A stretch of DNA of 64,000 nt, taken from positions 124,001-188,000 of the forward strand of contig OZ037882.1 of assembly GCA_964035575.1 (NCBI GenBank), given 5' to 3'. Below, one piece after another: positions 10,330 to 19,398 of the stretch. This stretch comes from Rhynchopus sp. YZ270_cl-10. Taxonomy: Eukaryota > Euglenozoa > Diplonemea > Diplonemida > Diplonemidae. The notes beneath the pieces are model-generated. The model was not told the origin of the DNA and ran no database searches. It saw only the letters and a program-made list of their open reading frames with translations. Numbering within the stretch: the stretch's first letter is position 1; every line of letters starts with the position of its first letter. A program made the translations under genes and the position numbers.

Positions 10330-11202
10330 AAAACCCCCTATTACCAGGCAGTTTCTCGCGAGTGTGGAACACTCCCGGTACTGCTTTCCTGACGCAAGCG
10401 GTGGTTTGTAGGTTACAGTTTTGAGACCGCCTTTGTGGTAAAAGATGAAAGGGTGGAGGGGAAGAACACGTGAGTGGGGGCACAGCCCGCACACCTTTAT
10501 TTTGTTCATCTTTCTGTTGACGATTCGTAACATCAACAGAAAGCAAAATAAAAGAATTTCAACATATGCATTCAAATTGAAGCATAGGGAGGAGGGATCA
10601 ACAAAGCAAAATGAAAAAAAAAAAAAAAAAAAAAAAACAAAACAAAACAAAACAAAATGCAATGATATACTTCATGTGATGTATGAAATGTCAAACAGTA
10701 CACAGGCACCGTAAACACATTCAGCAAACTTGTTACGAAACTTCGTGGACAACTAAGTTTGAATAGAAGGAATCAAAGAATAAAGAAGGATTAAAGATGT
10801 GTCGTGAGCCACACGTGTTCACGGCACCATCCTTCAAAACAAAAAGGTGTGGAATTGCGAACAAACAGGTGCACCAAGCAATACCCACAGGTAAAGCCTG
10901 TGTGAGTGACTGGTGCACAACCTTGTCCGCAGGTCTATATTCAGCACAACGAGAGAGGGCAATGTTGCCCCACACCCAAGCACCGAAAAAGACAACAACT
11001 GAAACAAAAGAAAAGTTTATAAGATGACCCTAAGCCTCTCGTGCTTAGTCACGAAACACCAAAACCTAGTGACAAAAGGATGCAGGGGCTCAACATTGAT
11101 AGACCCTAGAGTAACAAAAGGCGCTCCCGGGCAGTTGTCAAGCCGGCGGGGTGTGGGGGTCAGGACACGGGATGAGGAAATAAAGAAGAACAATGCGAAT
11201 CA
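10330..11202. other. Left edge of the secreted-protein array
   Basis: No gene is supported. An A-rich run lies at about 10612-10640. From about 10735 the sequence becomes array spacer: the hairpin at 10799-10827, then AAGTTTATAAGATGACCCTAAGCCTCTCGTG-type text at about 11010-11050. The downstream flank of copy 1 (11100-11200) is partly unlike the other spacers. Confidence 0.55.
10799..10827. repeat. Spacer hairpin H1
   Basis: Arms GTGTCGTGA and TCACGGCAC flank an 11-nt loop. The fourth pair is T with G, a wobble form of the T-A pair seen in most copies. Confidence 0.65.
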
Positions 11203-11766
11203 TCAGATGTTCTGCACATTGCCCTTCATCGCGTCAGTGATTGTCTTGGTCAACGACGAAGACAATCCGACCATAAAGCTCCACTCGTTCATCATCTGCT
11301 GCATCAGAAGCACTGCTCTGCTGTTCTCGAAACCTTCCGTTGTAAACACGTCCTCGACTTGCTTCTCCTTCTCATCAACCTCGTTGTTGAACCTATTGGC
11401 AATATCCATCAGATTAATGACGCCAGCCCCGTCCAGCACAATCATGCCACCCTCCTGCTGCACGTCCGACTGTCTCTTGACCGTCATCACTGCCTCCTTA
11501 CACTCCACCAAAGCAGTGATGGCTTCGGCATCGCACTCAAGCGACAGCAGCACAGTCGTTGGCACATCGGTCGCGCAAGTGTCCGCGTTGTACTCGGTCG
11601 ACGTCGGCGAGCAGGTGTCCAGCAGCACAAGCATCTTTGTGGCGAGGTTGGTCTGCTTTGCTGCGTACCTCACCACGCTCTCCTTGCACGCTGTGCTCAG
11701 GTCCCAGGTTTCCCCGTGCGCAACAGTGCACAGCGCCACCAGAAGAACAGCCACCTGAGTGAACAT
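11203..11766 (-). CDS. Secreted cysteine-rich protein with needle-like C-terminal hairpin, copy 1
   Basis: 187 residues in one exon. The signal peptide is MFTQVAVLLVALCTVAHG. A helical domain follows with five conserved cysteines (ACKES, DTCSP, DTCAT, LECDA, VECKE). The linker after DVQQ is EGGMIVLDGAG. The C-terminal hairpin runs from VINLMDIANRFNN to the end, with LLMQQMMNEWSF and terminal VQNI. That hairpin resembles type III secretion needle subunits by eye (see findings). The PTT-x4-L-x-C spacing in the cysteine domain faintly recalls oomycete elicitins; this is weak. Its hairpin is the most divergent of copies 1-4 (VEDVFTTEGFENSRAV). The upstream region has the shared module at 12039-12098 and an inverted segment at 11914-11950. 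Secretion is well supported; function is unknown. Confidence 0.9.
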   Translation of the reverse strand: MFTQVAVLLVALCTVAHGETWDLSTACKESVVRYAAKQTNLATKMLVLLDTCSPTSTEYNADTCATDVPTTVLLSLECDAEAITALVECKEAVMTVKRQSDVQQEGGMIVLDGAGVINLMDIANRFNNEVDEKEKQVEDVFTTEGFENSRAVLLMQQMMNEWSFMVGLSSSLTKTITDAMKGNVQNI

Positions 11767-12038
11767 TGTGTGGGTTGGTTGTGTTTGTTCGTGGATCTGC
11801 GGTGTGTGGGTGTGATGTGGCAACACTGGTTTGCGAGAGGACGGGTGGGTCGAGTGGCGGATGCACACACGGGATGGGGAAGCAGCACGTGCGGAGGCCA
11901 TTGGCTGCTCGGCACACACAGACACGACACCATCCGTGGTTTCTCGTGTGTCCTTGTCGTGGAACAGAGGGTGAGTCTTCCGAGGTTGACATTCTCACTG
12001 CATTGTGTCCACGTTGTCCATTTGGTTATTATTGTTTT

Positions 12039-12098
12039 GGAATGAGGGATGGTCGGTGGGGGAATGAGGATTCCATGTTGTGAACAATAAATGTTTCC
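12039..12098 (-). promoter_or_regulatory. Shared upstream module, array copy 1
   Basis: GGAATGAGGGATGGTCGGTG, then GAATGAGGATTCCATGTTG and AACAATAAATG on the plus strand, 273-332 bp upstream of the ATG at 11766. The flanking sequence from about 12000 to 12640 is nearly the same as that upstream of the CUB-like gene (23816-24440). Confidence 0.6.
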
Positions 12099-12421
12099 TT
12101 TTTTTTCAATATTTTTCTTTGTCGATTCGTAGCATCCACGTTCTTGTGGATTTCCGGATTGGTTTGCACTCTGGCGACTTGAATAAATGGTCGTCAAACA
12201 TAGTTGGCTGGGGGAGAGAAGAAACAAAAGCACACTGGTTTCCGTCCAACGCCTCCCGAGACGTCGCGTTCCTCGAAAAACAATCAGTGCGTATTTGTTT
12301 CTTTAGTTGCAGTCATGAAACTTCGTGGGCAACTAAGTTTGACGAGGTTCAGAGTTTTTTTGGTTTTGTGGCTTTTTTTTTCCAACGGAAAAAAATCAAA
12401 AAAAACAACGAAGGATTAAAG

Positions 12422-12454
12422 AGGTGTCGTGAGCCGCACGTGTTCACGACACCT
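12422..12454. repeat. Spacer hairpin H2
   Basis: Perfect 11-bp arms AGGTGTCGTGA and TCACGACACCT around an 11-nt loop GCCGCACGTGT. This is the consensus form. Confidence 0.75.
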
Positions 12455-12949
12455 TCCTTCAAAATAAAAAGAGTGGAATTACGAACATAAGGTGCACCAA
12501 ACAATACCCAGAGAGAAAGCCTGTGTGGGTGACGGGTGCACAACCTTGTCCGCGTGTTTGTTTTCAGCACAACAAGAGAGGGCAACGTTGCTCCTCACTC
12601 AAGTACCGAAAAAGACAGCAACTGAAACAATAAAAAAGTATAAGATGACCCCAAGCCTCTCGTGCTTGGTCACCTTGTGACAATATATGATGCAGGATGC
12701 CTGCGTCGATGATGCGAATGGATACTCACAATAGACACCAAAGCAAAATCAACTTAACTTTCAGTGTTTTAAAACAAGGGGGAAGAGAAAAAAAGGGGGG
12801 AAAGTCAAAATAACCTTGCAAGTAATGTCAATGTATTTTTTTTGAAAAAAATATAGTAAAAAATGTGTGTTGTTTCCAGCGGTCAGCTCCCTGACCAGGA
12901 AACAGCCCTTCGATCGCGATCATCAGAAGAAAGGGCGAAAAAGGTAGTA

Positions 12950-14479
12950 CCTACCCTCACCTGTGCATAAGTCTGCGTATAAGTCCGCTTTTTTTGGGGG
13001 GCTGAGGGCCTCCGGACTTATACACTGGTATCGGACTAAAACACCGGTTTTGTGCACCCAGGTACCCAGACCCATGCAGTGTCACATGACCTCAGTGTGA
13101 GCGACCCACATGTGACACCGCCCACAAAATTTACTGTTTATTGTCTTCGTGCACCTTCGGTACAACGCCGCAAGCAGGCCAGACAGCGTTGGACTCAGAG
13201 GAATGCCTGCTGTGCAGGTATCAAACATGAGAACCAACTCCCAACAAGGGGCACCTTTTGGCTGTTGAGACTGTTTGGGGTCAAAGTTTTCCACAATGTT
13301 GCAGTAACAGGTTCACATCTTTGAGAATTGTGAGGATGATGTTTTGACATGAGAAGCGTGTAGATGATCCCTGGTGAATACGCCACCAATAAAAATAAAG
13401 TTACGCTCGCTTCGCTCGCGGAAAAATTCCTCAATTTTTTTCAATTTTTTCTTTCGCTCGCCATACTTGGACCGCCCGAAATATATTTCGGGCATTTCGG
13501 GCGATTTCGGGCGAATTAGGGGCGGATTTCGGGCGATTTTGTGCGCCCGAATTTGCCCGAAATCGCCCGAAATGCAGATTTCGGGCGAATTCGGGCGCTT
13601 TTTCCTTAGTGAAAACCGACTAGGTAGGGTTCTATTCATTTTTGCAAAAAACTTTTTATATTTGTAAATATTTGATGTCAAATCTGTCAAAATAAGCAAG
13701 AATCGAAAACTTTTGTGCACCTGAGTGCACTTTGGGAATCACCACCAAATCACGGGTTTTCTGACTATCATTTGCTTATTCCCACCCAAAACACACTATG
13801 AACCGGGTTTTCACTATTTTTTCGTATTTCAGGGTGAATTTTTGTGAATTTTCGGGTCACAGGGTGGTTCTGACCCATTCTCGGGGTGTTTCGGGCCTGT
13901 AGTTGCTCAGGAGATGCCCAAAAACGTGAAAAATCGCCTTTTTACGTTTTTAGTAGTATTTTCGTGTAAATTGTTAGGGAAATCGGTTTTATACGTGGCT
14001 GCTAACAGTGCTGTGCTCATGTAAGTTGGGTTCTACTAGGAGTTTTTGCTCAATTTTTTTTTCTTTGAACAAATTTTGTGCCAATCTTTCAAATAAAGCG
14101 TAAGATTTTTACACTGGTGGCATGCTTCCCAGCACACATAAGATACTCCAGTACACCGATTGTGCGCCCGAATTCGCCCGAAACTGCCCGAAATCGCCCG
14201 AATTACGTCTAAATTCCCTTTAAAACGCCCGAAATATATTTCGGGCACATTTCGGGCGCTCGGGACCCGCGCCCGAAAAATCCGCCCGAATTCGCCCGAA
14301 ATTTTTTTCGGGCGGTCCAAGTATGTCTCGCTTCGCGAGCGCCTCAAAAAAATTTCTCCCCACTACTAGTACACAAAACCGGTGTATAAGTCGGCCTGTG
14401 CATGAGTCCGATCCTGAGCCCAAATCTGCCCGGACTTATACACGGGTCATGGGGGTCGGACTTATGAACGGGAGGTAGG
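12950..14479. mobile_element. Nonautonomous element with Tc1/mariner-type TA duplication
   Basis: The ends are imperfect inverted repeats, CCTACCCTCACCTGTGCATA at the left and the complement of GGGAGGTAGG at the right, each continuing into CATAAGTC. TA dinucleotides flank both ends (12948-12949 and 14480-14481). Uninterrupted spacers elsewhere in the array (26165-26190) read GGTAGTATGCAATAAAA, which fits an insertion at that TA. The subterminal GTATAAGTCCG motif recurs inward. No intact transposase is visible in 1530 bp. A second element (13390-14365) is nested in it. A related fragment lies at 34708-34935 and its duplicates. Confidence 0.7.
13390..14365. mobile_element. Nested foldback-like element with iterated GCCCGAAA motifs
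   Basis: The same 20-bp word, CATACTTGGACCGCCCGAAA, occurs in opposite orientations near 13464 and 14330. Both ends carry clusters of GCCCGAAAT/ATTTCGGGC repeats (13470-13605 and 14160-14330) and GCTTCGC palindromes. The roughly 550-bp centre is unique and noncoding. This is a foldback or long-TIR layout with subterminal repeats. Exact ends and target duplication are unclear. Confidence 0.6.
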
Positions 14480-14609
14480 TACGCAATAAAAAAGCTTTTG
14501 ATGTGAAAGTGATACTATTGAGTACAAGGACAAATTCTTATTGTTTTTCAGGGGTGGGGACAGTATGGGGACAGAGGGGTGAGGAAATAAAGAAGAAAAA
14601 TGTGAATCA

Positions 14610-15179
14610 TCAGATCTTCTGCACAATGCCTTTAAGCACGTCAGAGATGGTCTTGGTCAACGACGAAGACAATCCGACAGTAAAGCTCCACTCGTTCATC
14701 ATCTGCTGCATCAGAAGCACTGTTTTTGTGTCCTCAAAATCACCCGTTGCACGCAGGTCCTGGATTGCCTTCTCCTTCTCAGCAACCACGTTGTTGAAGT
14801 CGTTGGCAACATCCGCCAGATTAAGGACACCAGTCCCGTCCAACCCAGTCACGTCAACGAAGTCAACTTGCTGCACGTCCGACTGTCTCTTGACCGTCAC
14901 CACTGCCTCCTTACACTCCACCAAAGCAGTGATAATTTCGGCATCGCACTCAAGCGACAGCAGCACAGTCGTTGGCACATCGGTCGCGCAAGTGTCTGCG
15001 TTGTACTCACTCGACGTCGGCGAGCAGGTGTCCAGCAGCACAAGCATCTTTGTGGCAAGGTCGGTCTGCTTTGCTGCGTACCTCACCACGCTCTCCTTGC
15101 ACGCTGTGCTCAGTTCCCAGGTTTCCCCGTGCGCAACAGTGCACAGCGCCACCAGAAGAACAGCCACCTGAGTGAACAT
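14610..15179 (-). CDS. Secreted cysteine-rich protein with needle-like C-terminal hairpin, copy 2
   Basis: 189 residues in one exon, same architecture as copy 1. The linker reads VDFVDVTGLDGTGVLNLAD. The hairpin reads NDFNNVVAEKEKAIQDLR, a GDFEDTK turn, then LLMQQMMNEWSF and terminal VQKI. It differs from the rest in ETWELS after the signal peptide (others ETWDLS). The signal peptide and cysteine domain are nearly identical to the other copies, while linker and hairpin differ more. The shared module lies at 15258-15319, 79-140 bp upstream of the ATG. Its downstream flank meets the Tc1-like element at 12950-14479. Confidence 0.92.
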   Translation of the reverse strand: MFTQVAVLLVALCTVAHGETWELSTACKESVVRYAAKQTDLATKMLVLLDTCSPTSSEYNADTCATDVPTTVLLSLECDAEIITALVECKEAVVTVKRQSDVQQVDFVDVTGLDGTGVLNLADVANDFNNVVAEKEKAIQDLRATGDFEDTKTVLLMQQMMNEWSFTVGLSSSLTKTISDVLKGIVQKI

Positions 15180-15257
15180 TGTGTGGGTTGGTTGTGTTTG
15201 TTCGTGGATCTGCGGTGTGTGGGTGAAATCGTTGGGTGAGGGGGTTTTTCTTTTTTT

Positions 15258-15319
15258 GAAATGAGGGATGGTCGGTGGGAGAAATGAGGATTCCATGCTG
15301 TGAACAATAAATTTTCCCT
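15258..15319 (-). promoter_or_regulatory. Shared upstream module, array copy 2
   Basis: GAAATGAGGGATGGTCGGTG, GAAATGAGGATTCCATGCTG and AACAATAAAT lie 79-140 bp upstream of the ATG at 15179. Confidence 0.6.
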
Positions 15320-15594
15320 TCTATTGTTTTGATTTTTCTTTGCTGATTCGTAGCCTCGACATAAAGCAAAACAAAGGCATAGCTACAAAAAGTGATACAC
15401 GTGTCTGTGTGTGACAAGCAGCACACGGCCGCCACATAGTCGTGCTGCCGTGCATTTTTCTGCCATTAACTTTGTGGGTTGTGTCAACTATGAACTTTTG
15501 AGAATTTCCGGATTGGTTTGCACTCTGGCGACTTGACTTTTTTGTTTTGTTTTTCCCAAGGGAAAAAAATCAAAAAAACAACGAAGGATTAAAG

Positions 15595-15627
15595 AGGTGT
15601 CGTGAGCCGCACGTGTTCACGATACCT
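15595..15627. repeat. Spacer hairpin H3
   Basis: Arms AGGTGTCGTGA and TCACGATACCT around the usual 11-nt loop. One pair is G with T, otherwise perfect. Confidence 0.7.
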
Positions 15628-16242
15628 TCCTTCAAAATAAAAAGAGTGGAATTGCGAACATAAGGTGCACCAAGCAATACCCAGAGAGAAAGCCTGTGTG
15701 GGTGACGGGTGCACAACCTTGTCCGCATGTTTATATTCAGCACAACGAGAGAGGGCAACGTTGCTCCTCACTCAAGTACCGAAAAATACAGCAACTGAAA
15801 CAATAAAAAAGTATAAGATGACCCCAAGCCTCTCGTGCTTGGTCACCTTGTGACAATATGATGCAGGATGCCTGCGTCGATGATGCGAATGGATACTCAC
15901 AATAGACACCAAAAGCAAAAGCAACATAACTTTCAGTGCTTTAAAGGGGAAAAAAACAAGGGGGGGAAAGTCAAAATAACCTTGTTTTCAAAAGAACTGT
16001 CAATGTTTGTTTTGAAAAAATATAGTAAAAAATGTTGTTTCCAGCGGTCAGCTCCCTGACCAGGAAACAGCCCTTCAACCGCGATCATCAGAAGAAAGGG
16101 CGAAAAAGGTAGGATGCAATAAAAAAGCTTTTGATGTGAAAGTGATACTATTGAGTACAATGACAAATTCTTTTTGTTTTTCAGGGGTGGGGACAGTACG
16201 GGGACAGAGGGGTGAGGAAATAAAGAAGAAAAATGCGAATCA

Positions 16243-16812
16243 TCAGATCTTCTGCACAACGCCTTTAAGCGCGTCAGCGATGGTCTTGGTCAACGACGAA
16301 GACAATCCAAGAGTGAAGCTCCACTCGTTCATCATCTGCTGCATCAGAAGCACTGTTTTTGTGTCCTCAAAATCACCCGTTGCCTGCAGGTCCTGGATTG
16401 CCTTCTCCTTCTCAGCAACCACGTTGTTGAAGTCGTTGGCAACATCCGCCAGATTAAGGACACCAGTCCCGTCCAACCCAGTCACGTCAACGAAGTCAAC
16501 CTGCTGCACGTCCGACTGTCTCTTGACCGTCACCACTGCCTCCTTACACTCCACCAAAGCAGTGATAATTTCGGCATCGCACTCAAGCGACAGCAGCACA
16601 GTCGCTGGCACATCGGTCGCGCAAGTGTCTGCGTTGTACTCACTCGACGTCGGCGAGCAGGTGTCCAGCAGCACAAGCATCTTTGTGGCAAGGTCGGTCT
16701 GCTTTGCTGCGTACCTCACCACGCTCTCCTTGCACGCTGTGCTCAGGTCCCAGGTTTCCCCGTGCGCAACAGTGCACAGCGCCACCAGAAGAACAGCCAC
16801 CTGAGTGAACAT
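16243..16812 (-). CDS. Secreted cysteine-rich protein with needle-like C-terminal hairpin, copy 3
   Basis: 189 residues in one exon. It is very close to copy 2 (same VDFVDVTGLDGTG linker) but has VPATVLLSLEC in place of VPTT, DLQATGDF in the hairpin turn, and WSFTLGLSSSL near the end. Terminal residues are VVQKI. The start is fixed by the conserved signal peptide MFTQVAVLL and the upstream ACACAACCAACCCACACA leader found in all copies. The shared module lies at 16890-16950. Confidence 0.92.
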   Translation of the reverse strand: MFTQVAVLLVALCTVAHGETWDLSTACKESVVRYAAKQTDLATKMLVLLDTCSPTSSEYNADTCATDVPATVLLSLECDAEIITALVECKEAVVTVKRQSDVQQVDFVDVTGLDGTGVLNLADVANDFNNVVAEKEKAIQDLQATGDFEDTKTVLLMQQMMNEWSFTLGLSSSLTKTIADALKGVVQKI

Positions 16813-16889
16813 TGTGTGGGTTGGTTGTGTTTGTTCGTGGATCTGGGTCGGTGTGTGGGTGAAATCGTTGGGGCAGGGGTTCTTTTTTT

Positions 16890-16950
16890 GGAATGAGGGA
16901 TGGTCGGTGGGAGAAATGAGGATTCCATGTTGTGAACAATAAATGCTTCC
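16890..16950 (-). promoter_or_regulatory. Shared upstream module, array copy 3
   Basis: GGAATGAGGGATGGTCGGTG, GAAATGAGGATTCCATGTTG and AACAATAAATG lie 78-138 bp upstream of the ATG at 16812. Confidence 0.6.
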
Positions 16951-17263
16951 GTTTTTTCAATATCAATATTTTTCTTTGTCGATTCGTAGCATCCACGTTA
17001 TTGTGGATTTCCGGATTGGTTTGCACTCTGGCGACTTGAATAAATGGTCGTCAAACATAGTTGGCTGGGGGAGAGAAGAAACAAAAGCACACTGGTTTCC
17101 GTCCAACGCCTCCCGAGACGTCGCGTTCCTTGAAAAACAATCAGTGTGTATTTGCTTCTCTAGTGGCAGTTATGAAACTGCGGGGACAACTAAGTCAGTT
17201 TCGTGGTTATTTTATTATTTTTCCCAACGGAAAGAAATCAAAAAACAAGGAAGGATTGAAGAT

Positions 17264-17292
17264 GTGCCGTGAGCCGCACGTGTTCACGACAC
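17264..17292. repeat. Spacer hairpin H4
   Basis: Arms GTGCCGTGA and TCACGACAC. The fourth position is C with A, a mismatch that forms an intermediate between the T-A copies and the C-G copy at 24243-24270. Confidence 0.65.
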
Positions 17293-17951
17293 CTTCTTCT
17301 AATTTAAAAGGGTGGAATTGCGAACAAAATGTGCACCAAACAATCAAGAAAGCTTGTTTGAGTGACTCGTGCACAACCTTGTCCGCAGGTTTATATTCAG
17401 CACAACGAGAGAGGGCAACGTGGCCCCACACCCAAGCACCGAAAAAAGACAACAACTGAAACAAAAGAAAAGTTTATAAGATGACCCTAAGCCTCTCGTG
17501 CTTGGTCACCTTGTGACAATATGATGCAGGATGCCTGCGTCGATGATGCGAATAGATACTCACAATAGACACCAAAGCTGACACCAAACAAAAGTGAAGG
17601 CAAAAACAAAAAAAGCACAAGAAGTTTCAGTGCTTTCATATAAAAGAAAAGAAACGAAAAAGGGGGAAAGTCAAAACAACCTTGTTCAAAAGAATAGTCA
17701 AAAAAAAAATGGTTTAAAAAAAAAATGTTTCCAACGGTAAGCTCCCTGACCAGGAAACAGCCCTTCAACCGCGCTCCTCAGAAGGAGCATGGGCTAAACA
17801 AAAGTGGGATGCAATAGAAAAGCTTCGTATGAGAGTTCTTTTATTGAGGACAATGACGAAAACGCACGAATGACAACTTCGTTTTGTTTTTCGGGCGGGG
17901 TGTGTGGGGGTGAGGACAGAGGGGTGAAGAAATATAGAAGAAACATGCGAA

Positions 17952-18506
17952 TCAGATCTTCTGCACAATGCCTTGAAGCGTGTCCTTGATTGTCTTGGCC
18001 AACGACGAAGACAATCCGACCATAAAGCTCCACTCGTTCATCATCTGCTGCATCAAAAGCACTGTTTTGCTGTCCTCAAAATCAGCCGTGGCCGCCAGGT
18101 CGCTGATTGCCTGCTCCTTCACAAAAACCGCTTCGTTAAACTCATTGATAAAATCCATCAGATTGATGACGCCAGTCGAGTCCAACTCAGCCGCCTGCTG
18201 CACGTCCGACTGTCTCTTGACCGTCACCACTGCCTCCTTACACTCCACCAAAGAAGTGATGGCTTCGGCATCGCACTCAAGCGACAGCAGCACAGTCGTT
18301 GGCACATCGGTCTCGCATGCAGCTTTATTGTACTCGGTCGACGTCGGCGAGCAGGTGTCCAGCAGCACAAGCATCTTTGTGGCAAGGTCGGTCTGCTTTG
18401 CTGCGTACCTCACCACGCTCTCCTTGCACGCTGTGCTCAGGTCCCAGGTTTCCCCGTGCGCAACAGTGCACAGCGCCACCAGAAGAACAGCCACCTGAGT
18501 GAACAT
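17952..18506 (-). CDS. Secreted cysteine-rich protein with needle-like C-terminal hairpin, copy 4
   Basis: 184 residues in one exon, the shortest copy. The cysteine domain departs from the rest at EYNKAACETDVP (others EYNADTCATDVP), keeping the cysteine in place. The linker is only AAELDSTG. The hairpin reads NEFNEAVFVKEQAISDLAAT, turn ADFEDSK, then LLMQQMMNEWSFMVGLSSSL and IVQKI. Its upstream region is of the second type: GTGTGATGTGGCAACACTGG, a TTTTTC run, then GAGAAACCACAGATGGTGTC. It lacks the shared module. It is the last copy before the CUB-like gene. Confidence 0.92.
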   Translation of the reverse strand: MFTQVAVLLVALCTVAHGETWDLSTACKESVVRYAAKQTDLATKMLVLLDTCSPTSTEYNKAACETDVPTTVLLSLECDAEAITSLVECKEAVVTVKRQSDVQQAAELDSTGVINLMDFINEFNEAVFVKEQAISDLAATADFEDSKTVLLMQQMMNEWSFMVGLSSSLAKTIKDTLQGIVQKI

Positions 18507-19398
18507 TGTGTGGGTTGGTTGTGTTTGTTCGTGGATCTGCGGTGTGTGAGTGTGATGTGGCAACACTGGTTTGCGAGAGGACGGGTGGGTCGAGTGGCGG
18601 ATGCACACACGGGATGGGGTGCTTTCTTTTTCTTTTTCTTTTTCGTTTGCATCTTTCATTCTTTTGAGAGAAACCACAGATGGTGTCGTGTCTGTGTGTG
18701 ACGAGCAGCACACGGCCGCCACATAGTCGTGCTGCCGTGCATTTTTCTGCCACAAACTTTGTGGGTTGTGTCACCTATGAACTTTTGTGGATTTCAGGAT
18801 TGGTTTGCACTCTGGCGACTTGAATAAATGGTCGCACCTCTCCCCCAGGAACATAAGGGTGCCCTCGTCGGAGAGACCGAGCCCCCTCTCTGGGAAAGAA
18901 AAGCGAGGTTCACATAGCATCCCATCCCCAGAAATGACGAATACTAATAAAAGAAAAAGTGATAATCCTGAATGCACACCATCACCGAATCCAAGATTTG
19001 TGTCAGTGCGAGTGATGAACACTGCAACAGACGGCTTTGCGACTGGGCTGGTATTATGCAGGCATGTGGTTATTACCCCTCCAGAGCTGCGCTTTTCAGC
19101 AATGTGTGAAGTGAGCAGCTGTGGAGCACTAATACAATCAAATTATCAAAGAACAAAGAACAAAAACAAAAACAAAAAAAACTAAAAATGTCTCAGATAA
19201 CGTAGACACCCTCAACTCGAGAAAGTGTCCTAAAAAATAAAGGGAATTGATACTAATAAAAAAAGGTGGGTGCAAAAGGGGGTGAAACAAAGGGAAAACT
19301 TGAAAGCGCTGATGACAGCCCTGAATGACCCACGACCCTGAGGAACACTCTCCAAAGGGGGAACGACTCCATATACCCAGCTCCTCTCGGCTGACTCC
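18507..19398. other. Spacer between array copy 4 and the CUB-like gene
   Basis: 18507-18830 is the second-type upstream region of copy 4. 18840-19398 is unlike the other spacers and includes the 3' flank of the CUB-like gene. No gene, hairpin or mobile-element end was recognised in the latter part. Confidence 0.5.

Noticed and set aside
11024-12045. Long plus-strand frames antisense to every secreted-family gene (209-242 codons)
   Set aside because: They mirror the minus-strand genes, arise from codon bias, and lack signal peptides or conserved domains; the minus frame carries the invariant signal peptide and cysteines.
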